From: Chloroflexota bacterium | GTDB lineage: Bacteria > Chloroflexota > Dehalococcoidia > JACQGW01 | Direction: 5' to 3' | Assembly: GCA_016199325.1 (NCBI GenBank) | Contig: JACQGW010000398.1 | Span: forward strand, 1 to 41,670 | Length of the DNA: 41,670 nt | In this document: positions 16,201 through 28,200 of the stretch, one piece after another | How positions within the stretch are numbered: the stretch's first letter is position 1 | Layout of the letters: each line of letters begins with the position of its first letter | Program-made: the position numbers and the translations under genes | The notes under the pieces: model-generated | What the model was told of the DNA's origin: nothing | Seen by the model: only the letters and a program-made list of their open reading frames with translations | Database searches by the model: none

Positions 16201-19200
16201 ATCTGGGCCTGGCTCGTCCCGCCGGGCGGCAGGTTGATCGAGCGGCAGAGGTCGCCGACGTGCGCATCGTCGACGTCCCAGGTCGGGTCGGCCGAGATGA
16301 ACACGGCGTCGCAGGCGGTGCCGGTCGCCGCCGAGGTGCCCCGGTTGTGGAGCGACCAGGAGATCTCGACGGGCTGGCCGGGCACGGCGTTGGCCGGCAC
16401 CTGCACCGCCTGGACCACCAGGTCGGCCGGCGGTAGCACCGTCACGCTGATGGGCCACGCGAGCAGGTTGTTCCCCTCGCCCTCATGCTCGTACACGTCG
16501 TTCCGGCTGTCCGTCCGCACCAGCAGGTAGTGGAGCCCCACCGCGTGCGCCGGGATGTTGACCGTCGCCGTCCCGGTGTACGCCTCGCCCACTCCGAGCC
16601 CGCTGCTCCGGAACCGGCTCGCCGCCTGCCCGTCCCACCAGTCGAGTGTCGCGTCCGGCGAGAGGCTGATGGCGTCGTACCATCCGCCCGGCGCCGTGAC
16701 CTGCCCGCTGTTCGTCACCACCCAGCTCACCGCCAGCGGCTGCCCGGCGATGGCCTCCCCGTCGGGGATCACCGACACCATCCGCAGGTCGGGCGAGGGC
16801 GACAGGGTGATGCTGATGGGCGTCGCCGCCCCCAGCGTGTTGTTCTCCCGCGCCGGGTCGTTGACCTGGTGATAGGCGTCGTGCTGCACGAAGACAAAGT
16901 GCTCGCCCGCGATGCCGTTGGGCAGCCAGAACGTCCGGGTCACCGCGTAGCTGGACCAGGGCGGCAGCGCGCCAGAGCGCAGGACCGTCCCCAGGCGCAC
17001 GTCCTGGCTCGGGTCGAGGGTCGCATCGGCCGAGAGGTAGACGGCATCCGTCCAGGAGGTCGCCATCGTCGTGAAGGCGGCCGTGTTGGTGACGGTCCAG
17101 CTCAGGCTGATCTCCCGCCCGGAGGCCCCCTCGCTCGGCCCGCTCACCCACTCGACGGCCAGGTCGGTGGGGTTCGTCGGCAGCGGGTCCGTCGGCGGGC
17201 GCGGCTGGATCGTCAGCGCCGTCGCGCTCCGCCCGGCGTTGTTCCCCTCCGCCTCGTGCTCGTAGATGGCGTTCACCCTGTCTGCCACGACGTAGACGTA
17301 GTACGTCCCGGGCCACAGAGAGCCCGGCACCATCAGCGTGCGGGTCTGGCTGTAGCTCTGCCCCGCGCCCAGCGCCACCGGCCTGGCGAACCGGTCGAGG
17401 AATCGCCCCTCGCCCGTCCAGGTCGGCGCCGCCGACAGGAAGACGTCGTCGTACCAGAGCGTCCCCGGCGCCGCCGCGCCGGCGTTGGTCACCGTCCAGC
17501 TCACCTGGATCGGAGTCGCCGTCCCCGCGAAGAGGGCGGCCGGAGCCCCGGCGATGCCGACCTCGCTCACCTGGAGGTCGGGCGTCGGCGCCAGCGTCAC
17601 CGCGACCGGCCCGCTCGTCGCCACGTTGTTGCCGTCCGCCGTGTACTCGAAGACCCGGTCGTTGTAGTCGGTGTGGACGTGGAGGTAGTAGGTGCCGCTG
17701 ATGCCGTTCTGGAGCAGCAGCTCCTGGCTAACGGTGTACCGCCCGCCCGGCGCCAGGCTGCCCCAGTGGCCGAAGGTGCCCAGGATCGTCGGCGTCGTCG
17801 CCGTCAGCACCGGCGCCGTCGACAGGTACACCTGGTCGATCCAGTAGTTCTCGAAGGGAGCGCCGGCGCCGTTGTTCTGCACCACCCAGGTCAGGTTGAA
17901 GCGCGAGCCCGAGGGCGCCGCGCTCGGCGCCGAGAGGCCGACGACCTCGAGGTCGGGCGGCGGGGCCAGCGTCACCGCCATCGGGTCGCCGGGCGCGCTC
18001 GTGTTGTTCTCCTCGAAGATGTGCTCGTAGACCTGGTTGCCGAAGTCGACCACTGCGAAGAGGTAATAGGTGCCGGAGATGACCTGGGGCAGCGCCACGT
18101 TGACCGAGACCGTGTACCGATCGCCGGGCGCCAGCGCGCCGTTATGGGTCGCCGTGCTCAGCAGTCGGTCAGTCCGGGTGTCCAACGCCGTGTCGCTGGA
18201 GAGATAGAGCCGGTCGGACCAGTTGGTCGCGATGGTCCCGCCCGTCCCGGCGTTCTCGACGACCCAGCGGGTCGGGATCGTCGAGCCGGAGAAGGCATTG
18301 GCCCGCCCGACAACCTCGACCACCCGCAGGTCGGGCGGCGGGGTGAGCGAGACGTTCATGGCGGAGCTGCCGCGGCTGTTGTTCGTCTCGTCGAGCTCGC
18401 GGAGGTAGTGGTACACGTCGGCCACGACGAAGACGTAGTGGGCGCCGTTGATCCCCTGGGGCAGCCAGAACGTCCTCTGGCTCCGATAGCTCTCGCCCGG
18501 TCCAAGGTAGGCCGGATTCTGTACGCTGCCCAGGAACGTCGCCGTGCCGGGGTCGAAGGTCGCGCTGGGCGAGAGGTAGACCCAGTCGGACCAACTCCCG
18601 CTCGTGCCCCGGTCGCCCCGGTTGGTCACGTCCCAGCTCACCTGGACGGTCTGGCCGGAGAAGGCCGTCGGCGGCACGGTCACCGCGGAGATCACGAGGT
18701 CGGGCAACTGCTCGGCGGTGAAGGTCCAGACCGGCCCTTGCGTTGTGCCGAGGCTGTTGCGGGCGAGGACGTCCCAGTGGAAGGTGACGCCCGTGGGCAG
18801 CAGCTCGGCGGGCCGATACGAGCGCGACGTCATGCCCTGGACCGTCGGCGTGACTGGTCGCGGCTCGCCGTCCCGCCAGAAGGTCAGGTCGTAGGAGGTC
18901 GTGTTCGGCGAGCCCTGCCAGGTCAGGACCTTGTCGATGCGGACGTTGACTTCGCCGTCCTGCGGGCTCGGATTGGAGGGCGGGGCCGGCGGGCCGACGG
19001 TGTTCGTCGGCGTCGGCGTCCAGGTGTTGGTCGGCGTCGGCGTGATGGTCGGGGTGTTGCTCGGCGTCGGCGTGTTCGTCACCGTCGGCGTGTTCGTCGC
19101 CGTGGGGGTCGCCGTCGGCGTCCCAGGCGTCGGCGTCTCGGTCGCCGTGGCCGTCGCCGTCGGCGTGTTCGTTGCCGTCCCGGTCGCCGTCGGCGTTGGC

Positions 19201-22200
19201 GTGGCGGTCGGCGTCGCCGTCGCCGGCGCGAGCATCTCGACGACGGTCGTCGTCACGGCGGCGCCGGACATGGCGGTGATCGTCGCCGTGCCGGGCGCCG
19301 CCGCCGCGGTCAGCACCGCCATCGCCACGCCGCGGGCGTCCGTCGTCGTGCTGATGACGCTCAGCGTGCCCAGGGTGGTCGTGAAGGTCACCACCTGGCC
19401 GGAAAGCAGGCCGCCGTCGGCATCGCGCACCGTGGCGACGACGACGCTGGTGCCTCCCTCGCCGGCGGTTAAGCTGGTCGGGTCGGCCACCAGGTCGATA
19501 CTTGCGGGCGCGCCGGCGACGACGAGGCGGGTCGTCGCCTCGGCCGCGCTCTTGGGCGCCTCCCGGTTGCCGGCCTGGTCTTCGGCCAGCGTGTAGAAAC
19601 CGTAGGTTCGCCCGGTCAACCCCCGGAAGATCGTCGCCGTCTCCGTGATCCCGCCCTGGGCGAGCACGAACGGCCCGCCGTTCGTCGAAACGTAGAGGTC
19701 GACGGCCTTCAGCCCGGCCCCGGTCGGGTCGTCGCTGCTCCAGCTCAGGACGACTTCATCGCCGCCCGTCACCGCCGGCAACGGGTTCACCTGAGACGCC
19801 GGCCTGCCCGCATCCAGCGTGTTGAAGATCGGCGGCGTGTCGATCGGGTCATTCGTGTCGAAGACGATCCGCGCCGTCGCGCTGACGATGTCGCCCGTCC
19901 CCACACCGGCCGCCGGCCGGACAACGTAGCTGACGAACCCCTGCCCCTGGCCCTCGACCACGTCCGGCGGCAGGAACCCCTTCGTCGCGTCCGCCGTCGG
20001 CGCCCCGGTCGCCGGGTCGATGGACCGCAGGACCCAGAACGCCTTGCCGGTGACCACGTCGATCCCGGCCGTGACGTCGACGTAGAGGCCCATCTCCTTG
20101 ACCAGGTCGAGCCGGGTCTGGTAGTACGACCGGTTGGCCGGCACCTCGAAGACCCGGCCGCCGAAGCCGAAGGCGCCGAGCCGGAAGCTGCGGATGTCCA
20201 GGTCGCCGTCGAGCGTCTGCTCGACGAGGACGAGCTGGGCCGGCGCCGTCGCGACGGTCTCGTCGTTCTCGAAGCGGATGGTGTAGCCCAGCGTCGCCTC
20301 ACTGGAGACCCAGTGGGCGTCGCCGTAGCCCGGCGGCCCCAGGATGTCGTTGGGGTCCCGCGGCCGGACGATGGCCGTCATCGCGTCGTCCCCGTTCCAC
20401 CAGTTCCAGAACCGCAGGCCGAGCCAGTAGGCCCCCTGCGTGATCAGGTTGTCCGGGAAGGTCCGCTCGATCCAGGAGCCGATCATCCAGCCGACGACGG
20501 CGGCGGTCACCACGGCCGCCGCCGTGCCGCCCGCCCCCACTCGGCTCACCGGCGAGTTGAAGATGGCCCGGCCCAGGTCTCCCAGCGCCATCCGCAGCCA
20601 CGGCGTTCGCACCCCCTGAATGCCTGTCCGCGTCGCGTGCTCGTAGACCCGGTCGGAGAAGTAGTGCATGTAGGTGTGCGCCGTTCGGATGCCGTAGTGC
20701 CCGCCGAAGTGCGGCGTCCCCGGCGCCCCGCCCGTCAGCGTCAGGTGCCGCACGACGTTGTTCACCGCCCACTCGACCCGCAGTAGCCGCCCCTCGCCCG
20801 TCCCCTGGAGGAAGTTCACTACCAGACGGATGCCCAGGTCCGGCCTCCAGGTCCACAGCCCCTCCGGGTCGGCGTTGCGCATGGGGTTGTTGCCGACGTA
20901 GGCGTAGGTGTTGTCGCTCGGGATCTCCACCGGGTCGGCGCTCAGGAATCGGCCCAGCCCCGGATCGTAGAACCGTGCCCGCATGAGCTGCAGCCCGGTG
21001 CCGTCCGCCGCGACGCCGAACCGGCCGACGTAGCGGTACGGATTCGGAATGGTCTCGACGACGCTGCGAGCCGTGCCGAACGCCGTGTAGTCGTAGCGGT
21101 TGACGACGGCCCCGGCGGCGTCGGTCAGCTCCCGCGTGCTGCCGTTGCCGTCGTAGGCGTAGTACGCCGGACTGCCCGTCCCGTCCAGCCGGGCGACCAG
21201 CCCGGCCCCCCGGAGGTAGCGCGCCAGCAGGTTCCCGGCGCCGTCGTACTCGGCGGCGACGCCGCCGCTCCCCAGCGGCTCAGGGAGTTGCCGGGTCGTG
21301 ACGCCGTCGTGGGTGACGCCGATCCGGTTCCCCAGCGCGTCGTACGCGTACTCCCACGTGCCGGCTGGCGCCACCACCCGGACCAGCCGGTTCTCGACGT
21401 CGTACTGGTAGCTCGTCGTCCCGCTGACGTCGGTCCGGCTCGCCAGGTTCCCGTCGGCGTCGTAGGCGAAGGTCGTCCCGCCCACCTGCGTGTACTGGTT
21501 CAGGCTGTTCGCCGTGTAGGTGACCGCCTGCGCCGCATCGGTCGAGATCACCCGGTTGCCCGCCGGGTCGTAGGTGTACGTGACCCGCCGGCCGTCGGGC
21601 TCGGTCAGACCGGTGAGCTGCCCGCGCGCGTCGTACTCGTAGGTCGTCGCCCCGGAGAGCGTCGCCACCGCCGTGACCCGCCCGCCCAGGTCGTAGGTGT
21701 ACTCGAAGCGGGATTGGACGAGGCCGCCGGGGTCGCCGTTCGTCATTCGAACGAGCTGCCCGGCCGCGTCGTACTCGTAGGCCGTCGCCGTCCCGTTCCC
21801 CTTCGTCTCCCCGATCAGCCGCCCGCCGCCGTCGTACGTGTACTCGACGAGCAGCCCGCCGCTGCCGTCGGTCAGGCGGACCGGCCGCCCGGCCGCGTCG
21901 TAGGCGTAGTTGACGGCGTACCCGTCGTGCCCCGTCCGGCGCGCCAGCCGGCTGCCGTCGTCGTAGGTGAACGTGAACCACTCGCCCGTCGAGTACTCCA
22001 CTCGCGTCAGCAGGTCGCGGGTATCGTAGGTCCGGGTGATGGCACCCGTCGCCGAGTCGGCGACCGTGAGCAGGTTGCCCCGGGCGTCGTAGGTGTACCG
22101 GACCGTTCGGCCGTCCGGGTAGGTCTTGCCGGTGATGAGGCCGCGGGCGTCGTACGTGTAGCTGATGGTCTCGCCCCGCCGGTTCCGGTTGCTCGTCACG

Positions 22201-25200
22201 TTGCCGGCGGCGTCGTAGCCGAGCTCGCGGGTCGAGCCGTCGGCCTCGGCGATGCGAGTCAGGTTGCCGAAGGCGTCACTGGTGAACGCCGTCAGATTGC
22301 CGCGAGCGTCGCGGAAGCCGAGCGGCCTGTTGAGGGTCGCGTCGTAGGACGCGCTCGTCTGCTGGCCCAGCGGGTCGAGCTTGCCGATGAGATTGCCGCG
22401 GTTGTCGTAGGAGAACGAGTAGACCGAGCCGTTGGGCGTCGTCAGCCGGGTCAGGTTCTGGTCGGCGTCGTAGCCGAAGAGGACCGTCCGGTCCAGCCCG
22501 TCGCGGAACCGCACGACCTGGCCGGCGTCGTTCCGGAGCAGGCTCAGCCGCCGGCCGCTGCCGTCGGTCATCGTCACCCCGCCGAAGCCGTCGTACGTGT
22601 ACGCCACAGCGTCGGCGCCCCCGTCGCCTGACACTCCGGCCAGCCGGCCGCGGGCATCGTACGAGTAGAGATGGTGCGTACCGTCCGGGTAGGCCGCCGA
22701 GAGCAGCCCGTGGCGGCTATCGTACGTGTATCGGGTGGTCCCGCGGGGTCCAGTGACGGCGACGAGGTGGTCCCCGGCGTCGTACTCGTAGGTCGTCGTC
22801 CGTCCGGCGCTGTCGGTGACCAGGTTCAGCCGGCCGGCGGTGTCGTAGCCGAGCGCCAGGCCCGTACCGTTAGAATGGGTCAGACCGGTCAGCCGCGAGC
22901 CCGTGTACTCTGCGGTGATCCGGTTGCCGTTGGCGTCCGCGAAGCTCTGGAGCTGCCCGCTCCCCAGGAGGGTCCAGACGGAGCCGTCGAGCTCGCGCAG
23001 GCGGTACGTGCCCTCCTCCAGCGTAAGGGTGGCGTGCTCCCCGGCGATGCCCCGGAAGCTGCCGTCGGCGTTCCGGAGGAAGACGCGGTCGCGGGCGAGC
23101 GTCCGAACGGTGGCGTTGCCGCCGGCGTCGGTCACCAGCGTGATCTCCCAGTTGTGGAGCCAGCCGCGGCCGAGCGCGCCGAGCGCGTAACGCTGGCTGA
23201 TGGCCGGTCCGTACGCCCGGACGACGGCGAGCGACATACCCGGCGCCGGCACCGCCGTGTCGACCACCTGAGTGAGGGCCGCCGGGAAGACGTTGTCCGC
23301 CTGCTGCATCGCGAAGTTGAGCAGGACGCCGACGTCGGAGGAGTAGGTGCCGAGCTCGCTCAGCCGGGTGGCGTAACCGGCCAGGGCCGCCAGGTACTCC
23401 CGCTGGCGCGTGCCGACCTGAGCCACGAAGCCCTCCCAGATGGCGTCCCAGGCGTCGCCGGGAAGCCCGGCCGGGTGGGCGGCTCCCTTGAACGCCGCCC
23501 AGTCCATCGGGTCGTCGGTCTCCAGCAGGAGGTCGGCTGTGAACCGGATCGACCCGGACGGGCCGACCGGACTGAAGACGAGCGAGACGCGGCCGAGGGC
23601 GCCCGGCGGCAGGATGCCGGCCGGTCCCTCCGGGTTGATGGCGAGCAGTTGGAGCGTGCGCGTGATGAAGCGGCTCTGCTCCGACAGCCGCAACTCGGCG
23701 TTGTCGGCCGAGACGCTCACCACCGGCGCCGCCACGTCGGTGTTGCCAACGTTCCCGTACTCCACTGAGAGGAGGCCCCGCTGCCCCGGCCGGATTGCAC
23801 CGGGAGCGTCCAACAGGACCCGCACCTGGCCGGGCACGGGGTTCACGACCCGGAACGCCCGGTTGAGCGTTGCCGTGCGGCCGCCGTCGTCGACCCGGAG
23901 GTCGTACTCTCCCAGCGGCGCGCCGGCCAGGTCAAACGTCGCGTACGCCGTCGAGGCGCCGAACCAGTAGGTGGCCGAGGCGTCGATGCGCTGCGTGCCG
24001 CTGATGAGCGCCGCCGTCACGTTCGGGCTCATGAGCGCTCCATTCAGCCGGACCGTCACCCGGCCGCCCTGGCCGCCCTCGACCGGGGCGATGCTCCGGA
24101 CCTCGAAGGTCAGGACGCGCGCTTCGAGCGTGTACGGCTGGGCGCCGCCGGGTACGGAAGCGCCGTAGGCCAGGATGTAGTAGCTGCCGGCGCGCGTCGT
24201 CGGCACGACGACTTCCTGGTCGGGCGAGAGCGGGGCGCTGAAGCCGTAGTCGAAGCTCCCCCGGCTCGGCGCCTGGCCGTACCGCACGTAGAGCTCGTTG
24301 GCCGCCGTCGCCGACGCGCTGTCCAGCCGGACGAACAGCGTCTGCCCGGCCGCAACCTCCACCCGGTAGAAGCGACTCTGCCCGGTCGCCAGCGTCCCGA
24401 TGGCCGGGACGCCCAGCGTCAACGGCTCGACGTCGACCGCGATGGTGCCCGTCGAGGCACCGGCGTTGTTGCCGTCGTCGGTCTCCCGGATGTTGTTGCG
24501 GATGTCCGTCCGGACGATGGCGTAGTACGCCCCCGGCGTCACGCCGGGCAGATTCCCCGTCAGTCGGTTGGCTAGCGCCGCCAGCGCCGCCCGATCCGGC
24601 ATGAGCGCCTTCATCTGGGCGCCGCTGATACCGCCCGCCGCCAGGTTGACCCAGCGGCAGTTGTCGCCGACGTGTGCGTCGTCGATGTCCCAGGTCGCGT
24701 CGCCCGAGATGTAGACGGCATCGCACATGTACCCGCTGGCGGCCGACGACCCGCGGTTCTGGAGCGTCCAGGAGACCTCGATGGATTGGCCGGGCACCGC
24801 GTTGGCCGGCACCTGGACCGCCTGAACCACCAGGTCGGCCGGCGGCAGCACCGTCACGCTGATGGGCCAGGCCAGGAGGTTGTTCCCGTCCGCCTCGTGC
24901 TCGTAAAGGTCGTTTCGGCTGTCCGTCCTCACCAGCAGATAGTGGAGCCCGGCCGCGCTCGCCGGGATGTTCACCGTCGCCGTCTGCGTGTAGCTCTCGC
25001 CAACCCCCAGCCCGCTGCTCCGGAACCGACTCGCCAGTTGGCTGTCGAACCAGTCATGCGTCGCGTCCGCCGAGAGGAGGATGGCGTCGTACCAGCCGCC
25101 CGTCGCCGTGATCTGCCCGCTGTTCGTCACCACCCAGGTGACCTCCATCGGCTGCCCGGCGATGGCCTCGCCGCCAGGGATGACGGCGACCACCCGCAGG

Positions 25201-28200
25201 TCGGGCGAGGGCGAGAGGGTGATGCTGATGGGCGCCGCCACCAGCACCCGGTTGTTCGCCCGGTTGTCGTCGTTCACCTGGGAGTACATGTCGTTCTGGA
25301 CGAAGAGGTAGTGCTGGCCGCTGATGCCGTTGGGCAGCCAGAAGGTGCGGGTCACGGTGTAGCTCGTCCAGCCCGCCAGGCCGCCCCAGCGCAGGACCGT
25401 GCCGAGCCTGGTATCCTGGCTCGGATCCAGCGCCGGGTCGGCCGAGAGGTAGACGGCGTCGGTCCAGGAGCTCGCCTGGGTGGCGGCGCCGGCCGTATTG
25501 GTCACCGTCCAGCTCACGCTGATCTCCCGGCCCGACGCCCCTTCGCTCGGCCCATCGGCGCGCTCGACCGCGAGATCCGTCGGCATGGCCGGGGCCGGCG
25601 GCGCCGTCGGCGGCCGCGGGAGGATCGTGACGCCCTCGGCGCTGCGGCCGACGTTGTTCCCCTCGGCCTCGTGCTCGTAGACGGCGTTGGTCCCATCGGC
25701 CACGACGTAGAGGTAGTACGTGCCTGCCCCCAGGTGCCCCGGCAGCATGACGGTCCGGGTCTGGCTGTAGCTCTCGCCGGCGCCGAGCGCCGCCGGTCGG
25801 GCGAACCGGTCGAGATAGGTGCCGTAGCCCGGCCAGGTGGCCGACCCCGACACGTAGACGCTGTCGTACCAGAGCGTCCCCGGCGCGGCCGCGCCGGCGT
25901 TGGTCACCGCCCAGCTCACCTGGATCGGGCTGGCAGTGCCGGCGACGATGCCGCTCGCCGCCTCGACGATGGCGACGCTGCTGACCTGGAGGTCGGGCGT
26001 CGGCGCCAGCGTCACCGCCAGCGGCCCGCTCGTCCGCACGTTGTTCCCGTCGGCGGTGTACTCGAAGACCCGGTTGTCGTAGTCGGTGTGGACATGGACG
26101 TAGTAGGTCCCGCTGATGCCGTTCTGGAGCGTGAACTCGTGGCTCACGGTGTAGCGCCCGCTCGGCGCCAGGCTGCCCCAGTGGCCGAAGGTGCCCAGGA
26201 CCGCCGGCGTCGACGCCGTCAGGGTCGGCACGGTCGTCAGGTAGACCCGGTCCTGCCAGTACCCCTCGAACGGCGCCCCGGCTCCGTTGTTCTGGACCGC
26301 CCAGGTCACGTTGATCCGGGTCCCGGCGTTGGCCGCGCTCGGCACCGCCAGCGTGACGACTTCGAGGTCCGGCGGCGGCGCCAGCGTCACCGCCATCGGG
26401 TCGCTGGGCGCGCTCGTGTTGTTGGTGTCCCAGACGTGCTCGAAGACCCAGTTGTTGGCGTCCGCCACCGCAAACAGGTAGAAGGTCCCGGAGATGATCT
26501 GCGGCAGCCCGACGTTCGTCGTCACGGTGTACCGGTCGCCCGGCGCCAGCGCGCCGCCGTGGTAGACGCTGCTCAGGAGCGTGTCCGCCGCGGTGTTCAG
26601 CGCCGTGTCGTTGGAGAGATAGAGGCGGTCGTACCACTGGGTGCTGACCGTCCCGCCGGTGCCGGCGTTCTCGACGACCCAGCGGACCGGGATCGTCGAG
26701 CCGGAGAAGGCGTTGGTCCGGCCGACGACCTCGACCACCCGCAGGTCGGGCGGCGGCGTCAGGCTGACGTTCATGGCCGAGCTGCCGCCGGTGTTGTTCG
26801 CCTCGTCGCTCTCCCGCATGTAGCCGTACCCATCGGCGACGGCGAAGATGTAGTGGGCGCCGTTGATGCCCCGCGGCAAGGTGAACGTCCCGTCGCTCCG
26901 GTAGCTCTCACCCGGCCCCAGATAGGCCGGGTTCTGCACGTTCCCCAGGTAGGTGGCCGTCGCCGGGTCGAAGGTCGGGCTGTTGGAGAGATAGACCCGG
27001 TCGTACCAGACCGAGACGGTGCTGCCGCGCGTGCCCTGGTTGCGAACGTCCCAGCTCACCTGGACCGTCTGCCCGGAGAAGGCCGTCGGCGGCACGGTCA
27101 CACCGGTCACCGTCAGGTCGGGCAGCAGCTCGGTCGTGAAGGTCCAGACGAAGCCCTGGGCGGTGCCGAGGCTGTTGCGGGCGAGGACGTCCCAGTGGAA
27201 GGTGACGCCGCTTGGCAGCGGGCTCGCCGGCCGGTAGCTCGCCGACGTCAGGTTCTGGACGGTCGGCGAGATGGGCCGCGACTCGCCGTCCCGCCAGAGC
27301 GTCAGGTCATAGGAGGTCGTATTGGGCGAGCCCTGCCAGGCCAGCGTCTTGTCCATGCGGACGTTGACCTCGCCGTCGCGCGGGTTCGGGTTGAACGGCG
27401 GTGCCGGCGGGCCCGACGTGGCGGTCGGCGTCGGCGTCCAGGTGCTCGTCGGCGTCGGCGTGATGGTCGGCGTGTTCGTCTGGGTCGGCGTGTTCGTCCG
27501 GGTCGGCGTGCTGGTCGCCGTCGAGGTGTTCGTCGCCGTGGCTGTCGTCGTCGGCGTCGGCGTTGCCGGCGGCGCCACGTCGCTGTAGACCTCGAGCTCG
27601 GCCACCTCTAGCCAGAGCTGATGGCCGTGGTTATTCACGGCGTACAGCTCGACGTAGCGAGCCGCCGTGCCCTCGGGCAGACCGAACGCCTGGACGACGC
27701 GGTCCGCCGTCGTCGCCGCGGTGACGACCGGCGTGAAGGTGACGCCGTCCGTCGAAACCTTGAAGATGAAGTTCTGGATCGCGGCGGTAGCCGGCTCGGG
27801 GTTCGATGGATCGGGCCCAACCGGCAGCGGGTGGATGCGGAGCTGGGTCAGCGTGTAGACCTGGCCGCCGGCAAGCTCGACCCGGGTCCACTGGTTCGTC
27901 CTGGCGCCGGTGCTCGTCGACCAGCCGAGGTCGTAGCTCTCGTCGATGAGGTGGCCGACGCCGTAGCGCGGATCGGTGGTGTAGCTGCTGGAGAAGCCGG
28001 CGATGCGGGCGCCGTGGCGGGCGGCGGCGACGTTGAAGCCGCTGGCAGCAGGCGGCGGCGTGATGGTCGGCGTCGCCGTGCCCGTCGCCGTGCCGGTCGC
28101 GGTCGGCGTGCGAGTTGCCGTCCGCGTCGAGGTCGCCGTCGGCGTCGCGCCGACGGAGATGGTGGCGGTGGCCACGTTGTTGGTCACCACAGACTCGGAC

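Larger units (their letters stand above)
10816..19225 (-). repeat. Tandem unit copy B (about 8.4 kb)
   Basis: Second unit with the same module order as copy A. The Thr/Pro linker (about 19225-18990) is longer than in copy A. Copy B is followed by the C-terminal GWN domain, whereas copy A is followed directly by copy B's linker. Confidence 0.95.
19226..27582 (-). repeat. Tandem unit copy A (about 8.4 kb)
   Basis: First of two head-to-tail units inside the giant gene. Order: Thr/Pro linker, FN3-like, seven CARDB, PPC and IPT-like, helical plug, YD cage and core, post-core domain, DPND-type domain, FN3-like, Big_1. Matching points in copy B lie about 8.41-8.42 kb lower: the first CARDB offset is 8418, an exact 99-base match in the YD region has offset 8412, and the core end has offset 8415. 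Confidence 0.95.

Noticed and set aside
11256..16436. Plus-strand open frame of 1726 codons
   Set aside because: Antisense shadow of copy B of the RHS/CARDB unit. Its repeated Val/Arg/Gly pattern simply mirrors the YD repeats.
18990..19225. Possible CRISPR-like or minisatellite array
   Set aside because: The short GTCGGCGT repeats are in-frame codons for a Thr/Pro linker, with no fixed repeat-spacer structure.
24672..27611. Plus-strand open frame of 979 codons, and a similar one at 16485-19472
   Set aside because: The two look alike only because they are antisense to the duplicated CARDB arrays; no start signal or domain supports them.
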